The position numbers were made by a program, and so were the translations under genes. Shown here in pieces: positions 8,951 through 17,519 of a stretch of DNA of 46,486 bases. The notes below the pieces were generated by a model, which searched no databases, was not told the origin of the DNA, and saw only the letters and a list, made by a program, of their open reading frames with translations. The DNA is taken from assembly GCA_029213075.1 (NCBI GenBank), contig JARGPO010000026.1, positions 1 to 46,486 on the forward strand, given 5' to 3'. Numbering within the stretch: the first letter of the stretch is position 1; the number at the start of each line of letters is the position of its first letter. This stretch comes from Legionellaceae bacterium. GTDB taxonomy: Bacteria > Pseudomonadota > Gammaproteobacteria > Legionellales > Legionellaceae.

Positions 8951-8981
8951 CTGAGATTTCTCGCTATGCTCGAAATGACGT
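8951..8981. repeat. Dispersed intergenic repeat of the 'gagatttctcgc...gaaatgac' type
   Basis: Just after the punA stop the sequence GAGATTTCTCGC-TATG-CTCGAAATGACG has the look of the partly palindromic intergenic repeats (reverse complement GTCATTTCGAGC...GCGAGAAATC) seen in many bacterial genomes. Only one copy was found in this window, so the call rests on recognition of the motif. Confidence 0.4.
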
Positions 8982-9085
8982 GGTTAATGAGAGTGTAGCA
9001 ATGGTTTGTGGTTTGTGGCTGACTGTTCAAATACACAGCAACAACATCTCTGTTTAGCATATTAACTATGCTTTCTTTATCTACT

Positions 9086-9106
9086 ACCTGCGCATAAAGC
9101 GCAGGT
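9086..9106. terminator. Perfect hairpin between convergent genes, possible terminator
   Basis: ACCTGCGC-ATAAA-GCGCAGGT forms an 8-bp perfect stem with a 5-nt loop, 10 bp beyond the stop of the minus-strand gene at 9116-9799 and facing punA. No strong T run follows on either strand. It could serve as a bidirectional terminator or be a divergent REP palindrome (loop ATAAA, as in the hairpins at 47-65 and 46420-46440 read on the other strand). Confidence 0.45.
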
Positions 9107-9115
9107 TCAAGATTA

Positions 9116-9799
9116 TCACTCACCAATATCTGAGTCAAAAGCTATTGCTTCTCTATGTTGAATCATTTTATCAGGATCTAGTGAAAAATTTGGTAGGGTT
9201 TCAGCTAAATCTTGCACGCGTATTATCAAATCATGAAACTCGCGGCGATATTCACGAAGAGTTTCATTCATTTCCATGGTTTTTTCTTCGTAACTTTCAA
9301 TTATCTCAATAAGATTTTGTTTATCCTCTTCTGTTATTTCTTCTTCATGAGAAAATCTAGACTTAGCTAGTTTTATTAATTTATTTTGGCTATTAGCAAT
9401 TAAACTATTATGATTAAATACCTCTACATCAAATTCATCACCAATAGTCATCATATTTTGTCTCTCTTCTTCAAGAGATTCTCTTAAATCAGCTCCCTGA
9501 GGTGGAGCGTCTGTTTCATTCCCCGCACCAGAAAGTAAATAGTCTACAAATATTTTTTGCGCAAATTCGCGATAATCTTCAGCTTGATGCAAAACGATAC
9601 CATTGATTATATTTTTAAAAGGAATACGTAGAAATTGATAGTAAATACTTTCAGGATCTCTCAAAATAGAAATAATCTTATCTTCTTTTATTTTAAACCC
9701 ATATTGCTCAAAAATTCTTTCAACAGTAATTTGGTTATATGTGGAAAACCACGAAGATAAATCCTCAGACTTAGACGGTTGCTTTGCTTCATTACTCAT
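9116..9799 (-). CDS. Hypothetical protein, acidic and helical; last gene of the minC-lpxH operon
   Basis: I do not recognise this 227-residue protein. It has no signal peptide or membrane segment, is rich in Glu, Asp and Gln, and is probably mostly helical. A likely coiled-coil or helical hairpin lies at about 120-205 (NKLIKLAKSRFSHEEEIT ... ESYEEKTMEMNETLREYRRE). The N-terminal part (SWFSTYNQITVERIFEQYGF) could be a small globular domain. It starts 31 bp after the preceding unknown gene on the same strand, behind lpxH and minC, so it is probably expressed with them. Function unknown; the soluble, acidic, coiled-coil character is compatible with either a secreted substrate or a cytoplasmic structural protein. 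Confidence 0.7.
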   Translation of the reverse strand: MSNEAKQPSKSEDLSSWFSTYNQITVERIFEQYGFKIKEDKIISILRDPESIYYQFLRIPFKNIINGIVLHQAEDYREFAQKIFVDYLLSGAGNETDAPPQGADLRESLEEERQNMMTIGDEFDVEVFNHNSLIANSQNKLIKLAKSRFSHEEEITEEDKQNLIEIIESYEEKTMEMNETLREYRREFHDLIIRVQDLAETLPNFSLDPDKMIQHREAIAFDSDIGE

Positions 9800-9830
9800 A
9801 AAACATCCCTGTTATAGATAATATTTTTAT

Positions 9831-10826
9831 TTATGGCCTAGGTGATTCATAACTTAGATCAACCCCTTCAAAACGTTTCTCTAAAAACGAACCTAGAGAT
9901 TTTTCTGGATGAGCAACATTATCACGCATCTCCTCAAACGCAGCAGGCTTAATGTAATTTGGCTCTTTACCAGGGCGGGGAACAGCTCCAGGCTTAGGAG
10001 TTAAATAATAGGTACCAGCACTTTTATCACCATGCTCAATAAGATCATTTTCATCGTATATCTCTTTGATCTTATCTTCTTTTAAAACCCAATCACCCTC
10101 ATTTGGTAATTGCTTGCAAGCAGATTTAGGATATAATTTACGAATTGGAGGACCTCCAGGTCCTGCCTCATCAGCTCCGATACAATAGCCACCAGCATCT
10201 GGATAATCTAAAGAGTTGATCCAGTCTATCACTGCTTCTTGCAACTCAGCCTCAACCTCTTTTGCCTGTTCAGGATCAAACTCCCCATTTTCGTTATCAA
10301 ATAAACCACAAAAGCTTGCAGTCGACCAATGCTGTGACAGCGCTCCATCTTCAGAAACTTGCGTGAAGTATTTTAAATCTGGTATCTCTATATCTTCATC
10401 TTCCCCAGGTGAGAATTTTTTCGCGGCATCATGAGCAAACTTATGTCCGCTATGCCAAGCTGGTATCATCATAGTAATATTATGTTGGAGCTTTTTACTT
10501 CCTTTCTTATAATTGTTACGAGCAAACCAAGCTATATTTTTCAACCTTGGCGCTGCCATCATCAACATGGATGCAACACTTTGAATATGAACGTTATCAT
10601 CAGTTTTCGAGTTTTGAGATTCAGTTAATTTCTTAACAATTATATCAATGTCTTGATCAACTTTCTTTATTTCTTTTTGCTGAAACTTTAATTGACCTTG
10701 ACGATCACGCTCAACTTTTTCTCTTAGTGCAGCAATTTCTTCACTATACCTCTTATTACTAGCTTTAGTTTGAAGAGTTTTCTCTAAATTGGCTTTGTCT
10801 TGATTTTCTTTATTGCTACTGCTCAT
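9831..10826 (-). CDS. Hypothetical protein with N-terminal coiled coil, overlapping lpxH
   Basis: I do not recognise this 331-residue protein. Residues 1-70 are highly charged and predicted coiled coil (YSEEIAALREKVERDRQGQLKF ... KKVDQDIDIIVKKL). A middle region follows with aromatic residues (KNIAWFARNNYKKGSKKLQH). The C-terminal part is acidic and rich in Gly and Pro, with three Cys (FCGLF, GYCIGAD, KSACKQ). No signal peptide or membrane segment is evident. The ATG overlaps the lpxH stop by 4 bp, so translation is coupled to lpxH. Its opening residues (MSSSNKEN) resemble the first residues of LpxH here (MSSKNSND), which may reflect a short duplication. Role unknown. Confidence 0.7.
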   Translation of the reverse strand: MSSSNKENQDKANLEKTLQTKASNKRYSEEIAALREKVERDRQGQLKFQQKEIKKVDQDIDIIVKKLTESQNSKTDDNVHIQSVASMLMMAAPRLKNIAWFARNNYKKGSKKLQHNITMMIPAWHSGHKFAHDAAKKFSPGEDEDIEIPDLKYFTQVSEDGALSQHWSTASFCGLFDNENGEFDPEQAKEVEAELQEAVIDWINSLDYPDAGGYCIGADEAGPGGPPIRKLYPKSACKQLPNEGDWVLKEDKIKEIYDENDLIEHGDKSAGTYYLTPKPGAVPRPGKEPNYIKPAAFEEMRDNVAHPEKSLGSFLEKRFEGVDLSYESPRP

Positions 10827-11578
10827 AAATCCCCCGCAAAAAGACTATAATGAAATTTCTTTGTGTTATTATAACACATAATTAACGGATTTTCATCCCA
10901 ATCACTAAGTACGTATTGATAAAATTCACCCCGCTCATCAGCATGAGTAGTTAAACCTGGAAGATGCGTGTGACCATGGATAACATGCTTTGCATCAAAG
11001 CGTCGTAAATGCTTAGCAATAACAGACGGAACTACTAACATATTATTACTAGGCTTCTTTCTGGAGTTTTGGCTATATTGACGAACAGTATTTACTATTT
11101 TTCTTCTAAAGGCATATGGGGTTTTTAAGAATAAAAGCTTAAACAAACTGTTTCTTGTGAGTCTTCGTAAATACTGATGAGAGCGATCCTTGGTGCAATA
11201 TCTGTCACCATGAACAAGTAACACTCGAATTCCTCCCAGTTTAATAACTGTAGATTCTTTAATCTCTTGCATTTTAGCTTTTGTTAAAAATTTTCTGCCA
11301 AGTAAAAAGTCTCTATTACCTGCCATATAAAATACTTTAACCCCTTGACCAGATAACCAAGCGAGTCTTGAAGCTATCTCATTTGACCAGTCATCCATAG
11401 CATCATCCCCTGGCCAAACATGTAAAAAATCTCCAAGTATATATAAAGACTTAGTTCTATGGGCAGCCCAACTGATAAACGAAAAAAATTTATTAGTAAT
11501 TTCTGGCATTTCAGGGTGAAGATGAAGATCTGCAATAAACATTGCATCTGTAGAATCATTCGAATTTTTGCTGCTCAT
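10823..11578 (-). CDS. lpxH: UDP-2,3-diacylglucosamine diphosphatase LpxH
   Basis: A calcineurin-like phosphoesterase of about 251 residues that hydrolyses UDP-2,3-diacylglucosamine to lipid X, the fourth step of lipid A synthesis, at the inner membrane. The metal motifs are in order: IADLHL (Asp17, His19), LGDFLHVWPGDD (Asp50), AGNRDFLLG (Asn88), VHGDRYC (His123) and HGHTH (His201, His203, His205). The GNRDFL and GDxFxxWxGDD signatures distinguish LpxH from general phosphatases. It overlaps minC upstream and an unknown gene downstream by 4 bp each. Its product feeds LpxB, encoded at 19419-20570. Confidence 0.9.
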   Translation of the reverse strand: MSSKNSNDSTDAMFIADLHLHPEMPEITNKFFSFISWAAHRTKSLYILGDFLHVWPGDDAMDDWSNEIASRLAWLSGQGVKVFYMAGNRDFLLGRKFLTKAKMQEIKESTVIKLGGIRVLLVHGDRYCTKDRSHQYLRRLTRNSLFKLLFLKTPYAFRRKIVNTVRQYSQNSRKKPSNNMLVVPSVIAKHLRRFDAKHVIHGHTHLPGLTTHADERGEFYQYVLSDWDENPLIMCYNNTKKFHYSLFAGDL

Positions 11579-12285
11579 AAAGGCTCTATCTGAATAACAT
11601 CATCCTGCAAGAAAATCTGGCAAGGAGTGTCCATTCTTGTCATATCTTCACTTAAACAATAAAACCCAGAAATAGATACCAATTCGGCGTCTAATGATTG
11701 GCAAAAAATCCTAGCTTCTTTATTGCCACTAATTCCAGCCAAAGCCCGTCCGCGCAAAGCACCGTAGACATGAATATTCCCTTCTGATAATAGCTCGGCG
11801 CCATGGCTAACTGAGGCTGTTATGACTAAGTCACCACTCCTACTGGCTATTTGCTGACCAGAACGAACAGGTGTGGTTAGTAGCGTTGTTTTAATTGTTT
11901 CTTGAGATTTAGGAGAACTATCCGCTGCCTCTTTCTCTGTTTCTAAAAGTGGCTTATCCTGATTAGAAGAAGCATACAAAACTGGCAAACCTTCAATAGC
12001 CGCTAATGCCGCTATTGCTGGAACCCCTCCTTGAATCGCAACAGGCAACATACTATGTGAGCGCAAGATTTTACAAAATTTAGCTAAGTTTATATTGTCA
12101 TCGACTATATATGAGCAATCTATAACAACAGGAGTACTATTAAATAGTCCAGGAGCGCTTTTCACCGCACGAACAATTTGTTCTGCAAAGATTTCAGAGT
12201 CAGAACTTAATAAATGCACGACTGTTAATGTATACAGGCGGCCTTTTAATTTAAACGCTTGTTTGTTCACAATTTCTTCTGTCAT
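11575..12285 (-). CDS. minC: Septum site-determining protein MinC
   Basis: The protein has the two-domain MinC layout. The N-terminal domain (FKLKGRLYTLTVVHLL ... PVVIDCSYIVDD) blocks FtsZ assembly. A low-complexity linker (residues about 105-135) leads to the C-terminal beta-helix (TTPVRSGQQIASRSGDLVI ... NIHVYGALRGRALAGISGN), which dimerises and binds MinD. The ATG at 12285 starts MTEEIVNK; upstream in-frame codons (to 12309) are possible. No minD or minE lies beside it here; instead minC leads an operon with lpxH. The start is 71 bp from the divergent fadD-like gene, so both promoters lie in this gap. Confidence 0.88.
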   Translation of the reverse strand: MTEEIVNKQAFKLKGRLYTLTVVHLLSSDSEIFAEQIVRAVKSAPGLFNSTPVVIDCSYIVDDNINLAKFCKILRSHSMLPVAIQGGVPAIAALAAIEGLPVLYASSNQDKPLLETEKEAADSSPKSQETIKTTLLTTPVRSGQQIASRSGDLVITASVSHGAELLSEGNIHVYGALRGRALAGISGNKEARIFCQSLDAELVSISGFYCLSEDMTRMDTPCQIFLQDDVIQIEPL

Positions 12286-12356
12286 AGTATCAATACCATT
12301 CATACACATTTTTGTTTATACTACCACGAGGACTATAATAACAGAAGGTTAAAGGC

Positions 12357-14012
12357 ATGGATAAATTTTGGTTAAGCCAATATCAACAGGGAGTTCCGAC
12401 GGAAATTAACCCGAACATATACTCATCACTCCCCGAAATGTTTGATATCCCCTTTAACCAATATAGCGACCGCATATCATTCACAAATGCAGGCACGGAT
12501 ATTAGTTACGCAAAGCTTTATCTTCTTAGCAAGCAAGTTGCGGCATATCTACAGCAAATGGGTCTTAAAAAAGGCGCTAGAATCGCAATTATGATGCCAA
12601 ATGTACTACAATATCCTATTCTTATTTTCGCAATCCTACGAGCTGGGTTTGTAGTTGTTAACGTAAATCCTTTATACACAGCAAGTGAACTTACCCACCA
12701 AATGAACGATTGTAGTGTAGAGGTGATTTTTGTTCTTGCAAATTTTGCCCATGTTGTTAAACAGTCATTACCAGATATGCCATCTGTAAAAGAAGTTGTT
12801 GTAACCGAACTAGGTGATTGCTTCCCTACCTTAAAAAAAATTGCTGCTAACATTTTAGTAAAATATATTCATAAAATGGTGCCAAGCTACTCTGAAATGC
12901 AGCATATTAAGTTTACAGATATCCTCCGTATTGGTGCCAACTCATCGTATACAAAACCCAATATACAATCAGAAGATATTGCATTTATACAATATACAGG
13001 CGGCACAACTGGGGTTTCAAAAGGAGCAATCCTTAGTCACCGAAATTTAATTGCTAATATTTTACAAACTACGGCTTGGGTCTCTACTATCAAAAAAGAA
13101 AAAGAGCAGATTATTGTCACAGCCCTGCCTCTTTATCATATTTTTTCACTCACGGCTAATTGCTTCACATTTTTTATGATTGGCTCTAAAAATATTTTAA
13201 TAACAAATCCAAGAGACACCAAAGGGTTCATCAACGCAATTAAAAACGCCAAAATTACTGCTATTACTGGCGTTAACACACTATATGATTCACTACTAAG
13301 GCACCCCAAGTTTAATAAAATCAATTTTAAACACTTAAATATTGCCCTATCTGGTGGAATGGCACTACAAAAAAATGTAGCTAGCCAATGGCAAAAAGCA
13401 ACTGATATGCCAATCCTTGAAGCGTATGGGCTTACAGAAACAAGTCCAGCCGTTACTATTAATCCATTAAACACGAAAATATATACTGGCAGCGTTGGGC
13501 TACCCCTGCCATCAACCAATATCGCTATTAGGGATGAAAATGGCAATGATCTACCAATAGATGAAATTGGGGAGCTAAGCGTTAGCGGTCCTCAGGTTAT
13601 GTCAGAATATTGGCAAAAACCTGAAGAAACAAAGCTTGAGTTTTGGCCTGATGGATTTTTACGAACTGGCGATAGTGCAAGAATTGATAGGTTAGGATAT
13701 GTGTATCTTGTTGATAGAATAAAAGATTTAATTATTGTTTCTGGATTTAATGTCTACCCTCATCAAGTTGAGGATGTAATCATGCAATTACCTGGTGTTC
13801 TTGAAGTCGCAGTCATTGGTGTTAATAAACAAACAGGCAGAGAATTGGTAAAAGCTTGCGTAGTAAAAAATGATCCCTCGTTAACAGAAGAAGAAATATT
13901 AAACCACTGCCGTGAAAATTTAACCGCTTATAAAATTCCTAAACAAATTGAATTTTATGAAGAACTACCAAAAACTAATGTTGGGAAAATTCTAAAGCGA
14001 GCAATAAAATAA
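12357..14012 (+). CDS. fadD: Long-chain fatty acid-CoA ligase (FadD-like AMP-binding enzyme)
   Basis: The 551-residue protein is an ANL-superfamily acyl-CoA synthetase that activates fatty acids with ATP to acyl-AMP and then acyl-CoA. The P-loop YTGGTTGVSKG lies at 213-223, followed by ALPLYHIFSL, the EAYGLTETSP adenine motif, the GFLRTGD motif, DRIKDLIIVSGFNVYP, and the C-terminal catalytic lysine region KTNVGKILKRAIK. The order and spacing match FadD rather than acetyl-CoA synthetase. GAAGG at 12344-12348 gives a good ribosome site. It stands alone between the divergent minC operon and the PDH operon. It probably lets the cell use host fatty acids; substrate length is inferred. Confidence 0.9.
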   Translation: MDKFWLSQYQQGVPTEINPNIYSSLPEMFDIPFNQYSDRISFTNAGTDISYAKLYLLSKQVAAYLQQMGLKKGARIAIMMPNVLQYPILIFAILRAGFVVVNVNPLYTASELTHQMNDCSVEVIFVLANFAHVVKQSLPDMPSVKEVVVTELGDCFPTLKKIAANILVKYIHKMVPSYSEMQHIKFTDILRIGANSSYTKPNIQSEDIAFIQYTGGTTGVSKGAILSHRNLIANILQTTAWVSTIKKEKEQIIVTALPLYHIFSLTANCFTFFMIGSKNILITNPRDTKGFINAIKNAKITAITGVNTLYDSLLRHPKFNKINFKHLNIALSGGMALQKNVASQWQKATDMPILEAYGLTETSPAVTINPLNTKIYTGSVGLPLPSTNIAIRDENGNDLPIDEIGELSVSGPQVMSEYWQKPEETKLEFWPDGFLRTGDSARIDRLGYVYLVDRIKDLIIVSGFNVYPHQVEDVIMQLPGVLEVAVIGVNKQTGRELVKACVVKNDPSLTEEEILNHCRENLTAYKIPKQIEFYEELPKTNVGKILKRAIK

Positions 14013-14128
14013 TTTTAACTTCATTATAGAAATTCCGAAATAATTTGCGTATTCTAGGTCCTGAAAAACGTTGCGAGCATAATCAGGACTTACCCAGCGT
14101 AAATCGCAAGTAATAAGGATGTAACAAT

Positions 14129-15205
14129 ATGACAAATATCATCGCCAATTTCGAAATACCATTTATGCAAATCTTAAATGAGAAAGCTGAGATTTGTGGT
14201 GCAATACCTGAATTTGCTAAAAATAAACAAACTCTTAGCGAATTATACCGAACAATGGTTCTAACCAGATTATTCGACAAAAAAGCTATTGCCTTACAAA
14301 GAACTGGAAAAATGGGTACTTATGCGCCGATTAACGGCCAAGAAGCAATTTCCACGGCAATCGGACATGCCATGCGCAAAGATGATGTGTTTATTCCATA
14401 TTATCGAGATTACGCAGCACAAATACAACGCGGCGTAAAAATGTCAGACATCCTATCCTATTGGGGTGGTGATGAACGAGGTAGTTTATTTGCGGACAAC
14501 TCTGAAGATTTCCCAATTTGCGTGCCAATTGCTTCACAATTTCTACATGCAACTGGCGTGGCTTTTAGTTTTCAATATCGTAAACAAGACCGAGTTGCTG
14601 TAGTTTGTATTGGAGATGGTGGAACATCCGAGGGCGATTTTTATGAAGCCATTAATGTGGCTGGCGCGTGGAACCTACCTGTTGTTTTTATTATCAACAA
14701 CAATCAATGGGCTATATCAGTACCTACCACCAAACAAACAGCTACTGAGACACTAGCTCAAAAAGCTATCGCTGCAGGTTTTGCTGGTATTCAAACAGAT
14801 GGTAACGATATCCTCGCCACAAGACAAACTATCGGTGATGCAATAGAAAAAGCCCGAAGCAATCAAGGGCCAACCTTAATTGAGGCTAAAACATACCGTT
14901 TATCAGACCATACCACGGCTGATGATGCAACGCGTTATCAACCTAAAGATGAAGTGAGTACGGCTGAATTACAAGAACCTATTCCTAGATTTAAAAACTA
15001 CCTAGAGCAAGAGTTTAATTGGAACCAGCAAGACGAAGAGGCCTTGCACTCCTCCTGTCATGATGAAATTCAAAAAGAAGTAGATATATATCTAAATCGC
15101 GAACCACAGCCGGTTACCTCCATATTTGACTATCATTTTGAAACCCTTCCTGATTACTTAATTGAACAACGTGCAATTGCTATGGAGACAACATCTAATG
15201 GCTGA
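14129..15205 (+). CDS. pdhA: Pyruvate dehydrogenase E1 component, alpha subunit
   Basis: The alpha chain (358 residues) of a heterotetrameric E1 decarboxylates a 2-oxo acid with thiamine diphosphate. The TPP-binding motif GDGGTSEGDFYEAINVAGAW...NNNQW is present, with GTYAPINGQEAI and the phosphorylation-loop-like YRLSDHTTADDATRY. AAGGA precedes the ATG. The stop overlaps the beta-subunit start by 8 bp. The N-terminal sequence resembles the Legionella/Coxiella-type PdhA rather than branched-chain enzymes, so pyruvate is the likely substrate, but a branched-chain 2-oxoacid cannot be excluded from sequence alone. Confidence 0.9.
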   Translation: MTNIIANFEIPFMQILNEKAEICGAIPEFAKNKQTLSELYRTMVLTRLFDKKAIALQRTGKMGTYAPINGQEAISTAIGHAMRKDDVFIPYYRDYAAQIQRGVKMSDILSYWGGDERGSLFADNSEDFPICVPIASQFLHATGVAFSFQYRKQDRVAVVCIGDGGTSEGDFYEAINVAGAWNLPVVFIINNNQWAISVPTTKQTATETLAQKAIAAGFAGIQTDGNDILATRQTIGDAIEKARSNQGPTLIEAKTYRLSDHTTADDATRYQPKDEVSTAELQEPIPRFKNYLEQEFNWNQQDEEALHSSCHDEIQKEVDIYLNREPQPVTSIFDYHFETLPDYLIEQRAIAMETTSNG

Positions 15206-16172
15206 TATAACTTTAGTAGAGGCAGTTACCCAAGCTTTGGCCTATGAACTAGCCAATGATGAAAATGTTGTGGTTTTTGGTGAAGATGTTGGTAAAAATG
15301 GCGGCGTCTTCAGAGCTACAGCTGGTTTGCAAGATAAGTTTGGTGAAAGACGAGTGTTTGACTCACCATTAGCTGAGTCTATGATCGCAGGTCTTGCAAT
15401 TGGGATGGCAACACAAGGATTAAAGCCAGTAGCTGAATTTCAATTTATGGGGTTTATCTACCCTGCTTTCAACCAAATTTTATCGCATGCAGCAAGAATG
15501 CGAAACAGAACTCGCGGCAGATTAACATGCCCGCTAGTATTTAGAGCGCCATTTGGTGGCGGAATACATGCACCTGAACATCATTCTGAAAGTACAGAAG
15601 CACTCTTTGCTCATATACCAGGATTACAAGTTGTAATACCATCCTCACCAAAAAGAGCTTACGGTTTATTATTAGCAGCTATGCGTAACCCAGACCCAGT
15701 ATTATTCTTAGAACCAAAAAGAATATATCGGCTAGTGAAGCAACCAGTTGAAGATAACGGTCAAGAATTACCCATTGGTAAATGCTTTACCTTAAAAGAA
15801 GGTGAGGATGTAACTTTAATTAGTTGGGGTGCAAGTATCTATGAAACAATGCAAGCCAGCAAGAAACTTGATGAACAAGGGATTTCTTCTGAAGTTATAG
15901 ACGTTGCCAGCATCAAACCTCTAGATATAGATACTATCATCAACTCTGTTAGTAAAACTGGGCGTTGTGTAATAATTCATGAAGGCGCAAAAACCTGCGG
16001 TGTGGGCGCTGAGATATCTGCCCTGCTTATGGAAAATTGCCTGCCAGATCTAATTGCTCCAGTACAAAGAATTACTGGTTATGATGTAGTTATGCCATAT
16101 TTTCAGCTCGAAAAACAATATTTACCAAGTGTCGATAGAATCACAGAAAGTGTTTTAAGCATAGTGGAGTAA
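15198..16172 (+). CDS. pdhB: Pyruvate dehydrogenase E1 component, beta subunit
   Basis: The beta chain (about 324 residues) pairs with the alpha subunit to form the active site. Motifs are VVVFGEDVGKNGGVFRATAGL, RVFDSPLAESMIAG, the conserved FQFMGFIYPAFNQI region and the FRAPFGGGIHAPEHHSES segment; a transketolase C-terminal domain follows (SWGASIYETMQA ... IIHEGAKTCGVGAEI). The start is taken at the ATG at 15198, preceded by GGAG; it opens MADITLVEAV, the family N-terminus. An extended reading from 15162 lies inside pdhA and lacks support. Co-transcribed with pdhA and pdhC. Confidence 0.92.
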   Translation: MADITLVEAVTQALAYELANDENVVVFGEDVGKNGGVFRATAGLQDKFGERRVFDSPLAESMIAGLAIGMATQGLKPVAEFQFMGFIYPAFNQILSHAARMRNRTRGRLTCPLVFRAPFGGGIHAPEHHSESTEALFAHIPGLQVVIPSSPKRAYGLLLAAMRNPDPVLFLEPKRIYRLVKQPVEDNGQELPIGKCFTLKEGEDVTLISWGASIYETMQASKKLDEQGISSEVIDVASIKPLDIDTIINSVSKTGRCVIIHEGAKTCGVGAEISALLMENCLPDLIAPVQRITGYDVVMPYFQLEKQYLPSVDRITESVLSIVE

Positions 16173-16177
16173 AATTA

Positions 16178-17290
16178 ATGGATATTTTTAAATTACCAGA
16201 TTTAGGTGAAGGACTGCCAGATGCGGAAATTCACGAATGGTTTGTTAAAGTAGGCGATGAGGTTACAGTTGATGAACCTTTAGTATCAATGGAAACCGCA
16301 AAAGCTGTTGTTGACGTTCCTTGTCCACAAAGTGGGATTATAGCTAAACTTTATGGGGGGCCTGGTGATGTAATTAAAACAGGTGAACCATTAATGGCAT
16401 TTGCTGCTGCAAAAGAAGAAAAAGACGATAAAGGAACAGTGGTTGGCAACCTAGAAGAAAGCACTGATGTCTCTGAAGACACCTTTACTATTGGCTCTAG
16501 TGGAAAATCAAATAGCACACCAAGAACTACTCCTAATGTCAGAATGCTTGCAAAAAAATTAGGGATAGAACTATCAACCCTAACTGGAACGGGAGATTAC
16601 GGGATGATAACCCGTAGCGATGTGGAAGCTGCAGCCAAGATCAAAAATAAACTTCCAGATGGCTTTGAACCACTAAAAGGCGTGCGTAGAGCCATGCTAA
16701 ACAGTATGCAAGAATCTCACAGTGAAGTGGTCGCAGTCTCGATTTTTGATGAAGCAGATATAAGTCAATGGAAAGAAAACACTGATATAACTATTCGATT
16801 AATACAAGCTATTGTTGATGGTTGTAAGGTTGAGCCAGCTCTCAACGCCTGGTTTAACAAAGACCACAATGCCCGCAAGTGTTTTGATGAGGTTAATCTA
16901 GGATTGGCTATGGATAATGACGAAGGATTGTTTGTCCCAGTTATGCATAATGTTGCCTCAAAAACCTCAGAGCAATTACGTACAACAATTAATGAGTATA
17001 AAAAAGAAGTCTTTGAACGTAGCATCTCTGCAGATAAATTAAAGGGAGCAACAATTACTTTATCTAACTTTGGTAAGTTTGCCGGACGTTTTGCAAGTCC
17101 AATAATAGTAGTACCAATGGTTGCAATTCTTGCTGTTGGCAGACTATATGAAGGAGCTGTTAGCAGCGATGGCAACGTGCAATCTCACAAAATGCTGCCG
17201 CTTTCATTAAGTTTTGACCATCGCGCAGTAACTGGTGGTGAGGCAACTAGGTTTTTGGGAGCTGTAATGAAATCATTACAACAACCATAA
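16178..17290 (+). CDS. pdhC: Dihydrolipoamide acyltransferase (E2) of the pyruvate dehydrogenase complex
   Basis: The E2 core (370 residues) transfers the acetyl group to CoA. It has one lipoyl domain (1-80, with lipoyl-lysine 42 in METAKAVVDVP), an acidic linker, a peripheral-subunit-binding domain at about 107-145 (TPNVRMLAKKLGIELSTLTG), and a catalytic domain ending in SFDHRAVTGGEATRFLG, which bears the active-site His. E. coli AceF has three lipoyl domains; this is the shorter form that goes with alpha/beta E1. It follows pdhB by 5 bp. No dihydrolipoamide dehydrogenase gene follows, so E3 must come from elsewhere in the genome. Confidence 0.9.
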   Translation: MDIFKLPDLGEGLPDAEIHEWFVKVGDEVTVDEPLVSMETAKAVVDVPCPQSGIIAKLYGGPGDVIKTGEPLMAFAAAKEEKDDKGTVVGNLEESTDVSEDTFTIGSSGKSNSTPRTTPNVRMLAKKLGIELSTLTGTGDYGMITRSDVEAAAKIKNKLPDGFEPLKGVRRAMLNSMQESHSEVVAVSIFDEADISQWKENTDITIRLIQAIVDGCKVEPALNAWFNKDHNARKCFDEVNLGLAMDNDEGLFVPVMHNVASKTSEQLRTTINEYKKEVFERSISADKLKGATITLSNFGKFAGRFASPIIVVPMVAILAVGRLYEGAVSSDGNVQSHKMLPLSLSFDHRAVTGGEATRFLGAVMKSLQQP

Positions 17291-17382
17291 TATAATGCCA
17301 CTAGTGATTTAGATAATATTTATCATTGCTCTTGTATAAGTTCAAACCAAGAAATTAAATTTTATCTAGGCATTTTAAAATA

Positions 17383-17423
17383 AGACTATCCGGTGGATTG
17401 CTTTCACATTTACCGGGTAGTCT
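17383..17423. terminator. Imperfect hairpin downstream of pdhC, possible terminator
   Basis: AGACTATCCGGT (17383-17394) pairs with ACCGGGTAGTCT (17412-17423) with one mismatch; a short GGTTT...AAACC stem follows at 17424-17439. It lies 92 bp after pdhC and before the convergent nuclease gene. There is no clear T tract, so a terminator role is tentative. The 229-bp gap holds nothing else that I can identify. Confidence 0.4.
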
Positions 17424-17519
17424 GGTTTCTCGATAAACCTGGTATATCATATTTAAGTAAAAACCATCTATTTACCCAAAAATAAAGAATGTTGCGTAGC
17501 ATAAGTTTCTGATAAATAT

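Noticed and set aside
8887-9138. Minus-strand frame of 83 codons between punA and the next gene
   Set aside because: It runs over the intergenic repeat and the hairpin, overlaps both neighbouring genes and has no protein-like features or ribosome site.
12312-12339. TTGTTT - 16 bp - TATAAT as the promoter of the fadD-like gene
   Set aside because: The predicted transcription start (about 12346) would fall inside the ribosome site GAAGG at 12344-12348, so it does not fit a normal leader.
14058-14089. GTCCTGA...TCAGGAC hairpin upstream of pdhA as a riboswitch
   Set aside because: It is a single 7-bp stem with an 18-nt loop and no further conserved structure; nothing supports ligand binding.
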